Source of the DNA: Acanthosoma haemorrhoidale
Lineage: Eukaryota > Arthropoda > Insecta > Hemiptera > Acanthosomatidae
Direction of reading: 5' to 3'
Assembly: GCA_930367205.1 (NCBI GenBank)
Contig: OV884012.1
Span: 57,619,239 to 57,683,238, forward strand
Length of the DNA: 64,000 nucleotides
The notes under the pieces are model-generated. The model was given only the letters and a program-made list of their open reading frames with translations. It was not told where the DNA came from and searched no databases. Positions within the stretch are counted from its first letter, which is position 1. Each line of letters starts with the position of its first letter. Below are positions 58,236 to 64,000 of the stretch, piece by piece. The translations under genes and the position numbers were made by a program.

Positions 58236-58485
58236 ATTTTATGAAAAACTGTACTTTGCGTAATTCTCCTTCAAATGGTTTAAACAAAAGACTTCTATTT
58301 GTTTGTATTTTTGAAGAAAATATCTAGTCTGCGATGCTGCGAATTAAGAAGCAGTTTACTTAAATAGTTTTTTAGGTATTGCTTCTTATTCGACAAAAAA
58401 CGAGGTTGCTGTCTTAAGGCTGCTTAAAAAACATTAATTTACTAAATTTACTACTCCCCTGTTTGGAATTAGACCATACTTCAAA
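58236..58485 (-). repeat. foldback inverted repeat, right arm
   Basis: Reverse-complement partner of 57690-57926. The 310-bp spacer has no coding frame of note. Together the arms look like a non-autonomous DNA transposon or an inverted duplication of an older repeat. Confidence 0.75.
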
Positions 58486-58859
58486 TGAACCCTGGGGAGT
58501 TATTTAACGTCAGTGGTTGTGACCAGCATCGTGGCCTGTATTGGCGTGAAGCTCACCACTAACGACCTGGACAAGGACCCATCAGCGATCATAGCGAGGT
58601 TCGTGCAGCTGTCAGTCCAGGAAGGATCAGGCCTAATAAAACGAAGAGGGACTTCTCCTCCTTGCACCTAAAATGGGGTGAAGGCACGTTGATCTACATC
58701 GTAGAGGACACATCCTCTACGGAGTCACAACTACGGACAACCTCTGCTGGCTGGCAAGGCATATGTGACGTTTATTACTTACATTTTTTCAGGATGATGT
58801 CGTTTTCATAACGTCTGTCCAGTTGACACTGATGTTTTAACCACCTGTTGCATCAATAC
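58486..58859. other. GC-richer block, unassigned
   Basis: Composition is raised at 58500-58770, directly before the LINE C endonuclease remnant; it may be its 5' part, but no frame or motif shows this. Confidence 0.3.
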
Positions 58860-60440
58860 TTCCCCAAAAACATTTCCCACGTCATCGCTGTATCTGTAAC
58901 ATGGCTTAAACCCTACTTTCCTTCCTCATCTCTCTCCAATTATATCTTTCTCCACTATGACCGGGTTGGCCGAACAGGTTGTGGTGTGGGTCTGTAAGTA
59001 CATGACTGCTTGAATACCCAAACCATTGACCACTTCAACATCTTCCCCATTCTATAGTGCTTACAAGCCCTTATTTAAATGTAATGAATTTAATTTTAAA
59101 TATGTCTCTCCCACAGACCTTATAACCTGCGTAATGAGATCACGCACTAACGCTACTGGTCCTTACGGAATCTTGTGAATCTAATAAAACCATGCCTTCC
59201 AGTCATCCTGCGTATACTTTACCATATGTACAATTTTTCTCTTCGAAACTGAGTCTTTCTAATTTCTTGGAAAATAGCTTTACGCCAACGCTTACGAAAA
59301 AATCCTAACCCTATATCACACAATCTCCATCCTTTCTAAGCTCTTCAAAGACTAGTTTAATCCAAAATCTCCGATTTCCTTAAACAGTGTTAATTTCTCG
59401 ATCCTTTCCCATCAAATATTCTTCCTGGCTATCCCACACAATCAGTACTAGTTGGTATTATTAGTGATATTCAAGCTTCTATTTAACATAAAAAATTAAC
59501 TGTCCTAACTCTCCTATATTTATCCAAAGGATTTGCTACTATAGACCACGCAGTACTTCTTTCCAAGTTAAAATCATTAAAGCTTAATTATAGCTCTATT
59601 CATTGGTTTCAATAATTTCTATCAAACCGTTCAAAAGTAATTGCTATATCTAATCAACCTCTATCGGCTTCCCTCACTCTTTCCTCGAGCATAGTAATTC
59701 AGCAAACCTGAATAATCTGAGGTTAAATGCAGTGAAAACGCAGGCAATTGTCATAAGCTTCAGATTACTTTCCAGATCCATTGCCGATATTTCCGCTTTA
59801 ACCCTTAATAGCCATCCTATCACTTTCTGTTCCGCTGTCAAATCCTGGGGATAACCATTGATTAAACCCTCTCTTAGAACCAACATACGAGTATCTTCGA
59901 AACTTCCAGTCGGTCAAGAGGTACCCTGAAGCTGTTATATCACTCTCGCCTTCTGCTTGTTTAGGCTTGAGTCACCAACATCAACTCCTTGTACCCTATA
60001 TTATTTTTCCTCAATTAGACTGTTGCTGTAGGGATTTTTGGGGTCTCTCGGTGGGACACGAGGGAGCAGAAGTTGAAGTGAGTCATGAACAGCTTTGCTA
60101 GGTTTATAATTGGAACCCTTCTCCTACTTCCGTGCACAATATTTCTACAGTTCATTCTTTATACAAACTATAAACTCACATCATCCCCCTTATGTATACA
60201 ATATTTTACAGTTCAAATCTTCAGTCCGCTCTTGGAACACAAGATCCCGCCTCTTTGACCATTGTAATCCTGCCAAAAAAGCTAGAGCATACTGTTGAAC
60301 CTTCCTTGTCTGCTTACCAGCCCTCTGGAATTCTCTACCTCTTAATATTGGCAATGTTTTATTCTTAGGAACCTTCAAAGCTCTCCTATTCCAACATCTC
60401 CTCGCCAACCAGAGACGCTTGTTAGTCTAGAACGATTCAT
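58860..60440 (+). pseudogene. LINE C: decayed CR1-like retrotransposon
   Basis: Broken remains of both enzyme domains in order. At 58890-59050 an AP-type endonuclease part (VIAVS-x-TWLKPYFPSS, YDRVGRTGCGVGL). At 59120-59340 the linker and first RT motifs; at 59340-59640 the ISDFL, TQSVLVGII and LYLSKGFATIDHAVL segments (RT palm start) and SNRSKV; at 59700-59860 NLRLNAVKTQ-like sequence; at 60190-60430 the C-terminal NPAKKARAYC, WNSLPL and TFKALLFQHLLANQ motifs. Many stops, frameshifts and at least two deletions occur (the catalytic Y/FADD block is missing). CR1 or the related Daphne group is the likely clade. Confidence 0.85.
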
Positions 60441-62759
60441 TCATTATAATATGTTATATTTTCTTAGTTTTATTTTGCATTTAATATTTTTATAGATAGA
60501 TAGATTTTGGCTGGCAGCATGTATGCCAAATTTTTTGTTACATTTCGTATTGGTTTTATAGTTTTATAAAACAGGTAATACATATAAGGATCACTTTTAT
60601 TTTACATTATCATTTTATTATTTTTGATATGATGTTAAATAGTTATTTTTATTTGCTTCATGTAAATTGGTCATCTGAACATTAAATTCATGGGAGACTT
60701 TGATCCGGATTTTTTTTTCTCGATTCTATTCTAGCATATGTATATATAATGTTACCGAGTATGTTGATATTCAGTATAATTGTGAAATGGTTTAAGGCAT
60801 GTCAACCACAAGGGTCCTTCATACCCGAGATTAACTCTTTAGTTATGTTTTATAAATACTGATGTGTATTTGTTAACGAATTAACCTTAGTTATATACAT
60901 TATGATGAAATTATTTGTAGACTCTTTGGGACATGATGCATTCGTGCAATAAAAAGTTTATATTTCATAGATCTGGCCTCTGGGAAGAAGGCCACTGGGA
61001 GGTTAGTGTGGCCAGAGCCAGATGATACCAAAGAACATAATGGGAAATACAATGGTTCAAGGTTGTAAATACAACAATGAAACAAAACAAAAATGTAATA
61101 TAAGAAGTTAATCAACGAGGATTTCACAATTAGTAATGTTGCTTCTTATTCTAATGGAAAAAAATATATATGTTGTTTACTTTAAATTAACATTAAGCCA
61201 CCATATTTAAGATGCAGAGTCTCTTTTTTGTGTTCGCTATTACAGTAAAAAAACCCACAAAAAATCTAATTTTAAATTTTACAGTTAAGTCAACGTTATT
61301 TAACTATAACTTTGATTATAACGGAAACAAAATAAATTGCATTGGTGGAAATGCCATTTTCCAAAAAAAAATAGGGTAATTTCCATAACTGAATTCCAAT
61401 AACTATAAAATAAAATATGAACAAATAAAATTACAGTTATTCAGATATAATTATTTATAATTTATTGCAATCATATTGTACGCAAGCTGAATATTTAATA
61501 GTATTAACAAGGGCAGGAAATAGTGAAAAAAATCTAAATAACACTTGAGTGATTCAAATGCGGCAAAGAGATTTTATCTATATACTAAGATCAAGTTTCT
61601 AAGCTAAGCAGATTTCCATTAGTATTCTGACCTCTCTGGTAAAAATGAGAATGCACAGTTATCGCCATATCTAGCGTTAACCTGAGAAAAAAAAATGGGA
61701 AGAATTATAATGAGATAATTTTGTTTTCACTTTTTCCAATAAGTTTCATTTAAAAACATAATGAATACAATAATAACTATCGAGCTGAACTTTTTTATCC
61801 ATTCTTTTCAAATGCTTAATTACCGAGAATAATGCTACATGTAAAGAAGATGTAAAGCTTTAATTTTGAATTTTCCTGCGCTGCGCACAGGAGACGTAAT
61901 GGACGCTGTATACGGCAGGGAAAAACTAAGTCTTAGAAAAAACGTGTATTGAGCTATTGTAATCATATGTGATATGGAATTTTATTAAAAAGTAAATAAT
62001 TAAAATTTTTAAAAGAAACTGACATATTAAAGAGTAAACTTTAAATGTCGTTTATTTGTTTACAGAGCAACACAATAGTTTGTTTGATTTCACAATGCCA
62101 ATCAAGAAAAATAATTAAACTTATATACATTTATAATTTTATGTATTATTTTAAAGTTTTTGTGCAGGCTTTCTTCATTAATTTTATTGTAACTTAATGT
62201 CATGATTTGGTTAATGCATTACATGCGTTTTGTGTTATATGTAAACCACCCTCGGCCCCATTCCTCTCCTCTCCTACAAGCTATTAATATTTGGTTACGT
62301 CACACCTCCTGCTATTTTTCAATACTTGAGAAATAGTCTTTAGATTTAGATTTATATTATATGGTCTACATTTTCAAAATAAAAATGCCAGTAATATCGT
62401 TTTCGGATCTATAAGATTCCACCTTAATTGTGTAATTTACGGAGGTGGTGAACTCCAATCTTTGGAGAGTAGTAATTTCTAAAGTGACTCGTCAAGTGGT
62501 TCTGGCTAATGAGTGTTTTCCCCCAAAAAATGTAACAAGACGTTAAAAACTGAAATTCTAAGCACTGCTTAAAATACTATGTATTGATTTCAGGTAAACA
62601 TTTCAAAAACATATTTATAACAAAGATTTGTCAGTTATCATACTGGATTTATTTTGACATGAAGAACCGCCTTCTTCTATTTGCACTACGACTATTTTGA
62701 CCAACGTTTATAAAAATGCGCGTTTCATTCCGCTCCTCGGAAACATGGGGATGCACGCC
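60441..62759. other. AT-rich stretch, nothing supported
   Basis: No recognisable coding or repeat signal; a minus-strand frame at 60900-61127 lacks motifs. Confidence 0.45.
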
Positions 62760-63020
62760 TTAAATTATAACAGTTGCCTTAGTAGTAGATAAGAAGTATC
62801 CCCGCTAAGGAGACGTGAGCTGTTGTAAGGCCGCTGTAGAAGGCAGGAGGAGGTTTTGCGGTGGTCATGCACTGGTTGTAAGGGCCCACCCGCAGTGCCC
62901 TAACGACGACCAAGTAGCCCAGGTTTACAAGTCCCCTGTGTTGCTCTAGATTTACACAGGGTGCCTTACCATCGCTGGCCACTTCTGTAAAAGCCTCGTT
63001 AAAGAAGGAGGGCTAGGGGA
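62760..63020. other. GC-richer block, unassigned
   Basis: Sharp rise in GC; a 67-codon minus-strand frame (62779-62982) lies in it but is not recognised. CACAGGG / CCCTGTG inverted motifs occur at about 62935-62960. Probably an old repeat or transposon piece. Confidence 0.3.
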
Positions 63021-63280
63021 ACTTACTGCTGCTATTCGTAACTCCAACATTTATCGCACTACAAACATCGTTCCTGTGGTCGTTCGAGGTTTTGCTTATT
63101 TCCATTGCATGGATAAAAAAAGTATCAAAGGCCATTATTATAACGTCCACTATTCCAGACTTGTCTTCAATAGCTTTAAAATATTAAATAACAGGTTATA
63201 CATAAGTTTTCAAACTAAAATATGCCAAATTATAAATGTGTACACAAGGTATTCTTAAAAGATATATAAGGCTCCATGTG
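63021..63280. other. AT-rich non-coding, nothing seen
   Basis: No supported content. Confidence 0.4.
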
Positions 63281-63289
63281 TGAAAAACA

Positions 63290-63600
63290 GTTGTGTACTG
63301 AATTCTCCCCTCATCTGACCGTCAGACTGGCACTCCTGAAAGAGCCTTGGTCCACACTTGCCTTTGGGTTATGTTCGGTTCTCGCCTACCGCGGGTGCTT
63401 TGAGATCCTTTCAAGTCCACACAAAGTTCCTCTTCTACTAACCACCTCCAGAGGAGATGGAGTCGGCTACACAATCTGCCGGCCAAAGACAAAGGGCGCC
63501 TAGACCAAGCTCATTCCACGCTCATACACCCCAGGACGAATCCTCCTTCCTTTGGCAACCCAACAGCGTGAAACTAAATAAAACAATGTTATCTAACGCC
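63290..63600. other. GC-richer block sharing a motif with 37.5 kb
   Basis: CACACTTGCCTTTGGG and CTCGCCTACC (63353-63392) match 37516-37556 with the same spacing. Class unknown. Confidence 0.35.
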
Positions 63601-64000
63601 AACAACTGCAGTTGTCTATCTCAATCCGTCAAGAAATGATTCTATGAGGCTAAACTCAATTTTCCCCGCAGTAAATAACCTTTTTCAACTTAGCCTCTCA
63701 CATCTTCATGGTTAAATGTCCTGTGAGCCTACTTCCCTTTTTTTATATAATCACCAAGGAATCTGAAACTTGTTAAATACTTTTTTTTTTTTTTTTGCGG
63801 AGCTATTTAAGAATCAAATTCTAATTTTAATGAAAGTATAAATAATAGTGAGAAAGCCAAAAAGTTAGGCACATTCTAAAATACAAGTAACAAAAAAAAA
63901 ACTCATCTAGACCGCAAAACCTAAATTACATCATTAACATGTCAAATCTAAAAAACCAATTGCGTTTCTTAAGAATTACTTCCCAACGAAAACATATACT
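63601..64000. other. AT-rich end of window with T16 run
   Basis: A run of 16 T at 63781-63796; otherwise nothing could be supported. Confidence 0.45.

Noticed and set aside
62779..62982. 67-codon minus-strand frame in a GC-richer block
   Set aside because: Looks coding-like in composition but no motif, splice site or homologous copy could be named.
1..64000. CRISPR arrays, rRNA, tRNA genes, bacterial-type operons
   Set aside because: No regularly spaced repeats, no cloverleaf with both pol III boxes intact and no ribosome-binding-site-led gene clusters were found; the window is eukaryotic.

Overview
The window looks like an AT-rich, gene-poor arthropod (probably insect) nuclear genome segment. 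This rests on Jockey- and CR1-type LINE remnants, an errantivirus-like Ty3/gypsy element with an env-like gene, a secreted protein resembling the arthropod group-7 allergen family, and splice-like eukaryotic signals. The species cannot be named from the sequence. No rRNA, tRNA, CRISPR array or bacterial operon was seen.

Layout. Positions 1-9500 are mostly AT-rich non-coding DNA with a CT microsatellite, short direct repeats, a dispersed repeat (6430-7500) and three weak exon candidates (2546, 5233, 9229). A first Jockey-type LINE family (LINE A here) lies at 9561-10328 (minus) and again at 51028-51525 (plus, with target-site duplication and poly(A)). A second Jockey-type family (LINE B) is present in seven broken copies, at about 12.2, 15.4, 20.8, 32.6, 35.7, 40.2 and 43.2 kb. 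The longest (43158-44808) sits inside an older CR1-like 3' end (LINE C), whose larger, decayed relative is at 58860-60440.

The centrepiece is 22839-31305: an 8.5-kb errantivirus-like LTR retroelement with two LTRs, an ATAT target-site duplication, a tRNA-Lys-type primer site, and gag, protease, reverse transcriptase, RNase H, integrase and env-like regions, all broken by stops or frameshifts. Inside it, 24182-27264 has a duplication / inverted-triplication / duplication structure: a 671-bp core occurs three times, the middle copy inverted, and the copies look identical although the two LTRs differ by about 7%. This is either a recent complex rearrangement or an assembly error, and is the most notable signal here.

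The one convincing host gene is at 54985-55608 (minus): an intact 207-residue secreted protein with a TATA-like box and GATA motifs upstream. The remainder holds a foldback-type inverted repeat (57690-58485), two possible tRNA-derived SINEs (about 32.0-32.36 and 45.2-45.4 kb), several diverged local duplications and long AT-rich stretches in which nothing could be supported. The window is therefore mainly a record of transposon insertion, nesting and decay around a single small gene.
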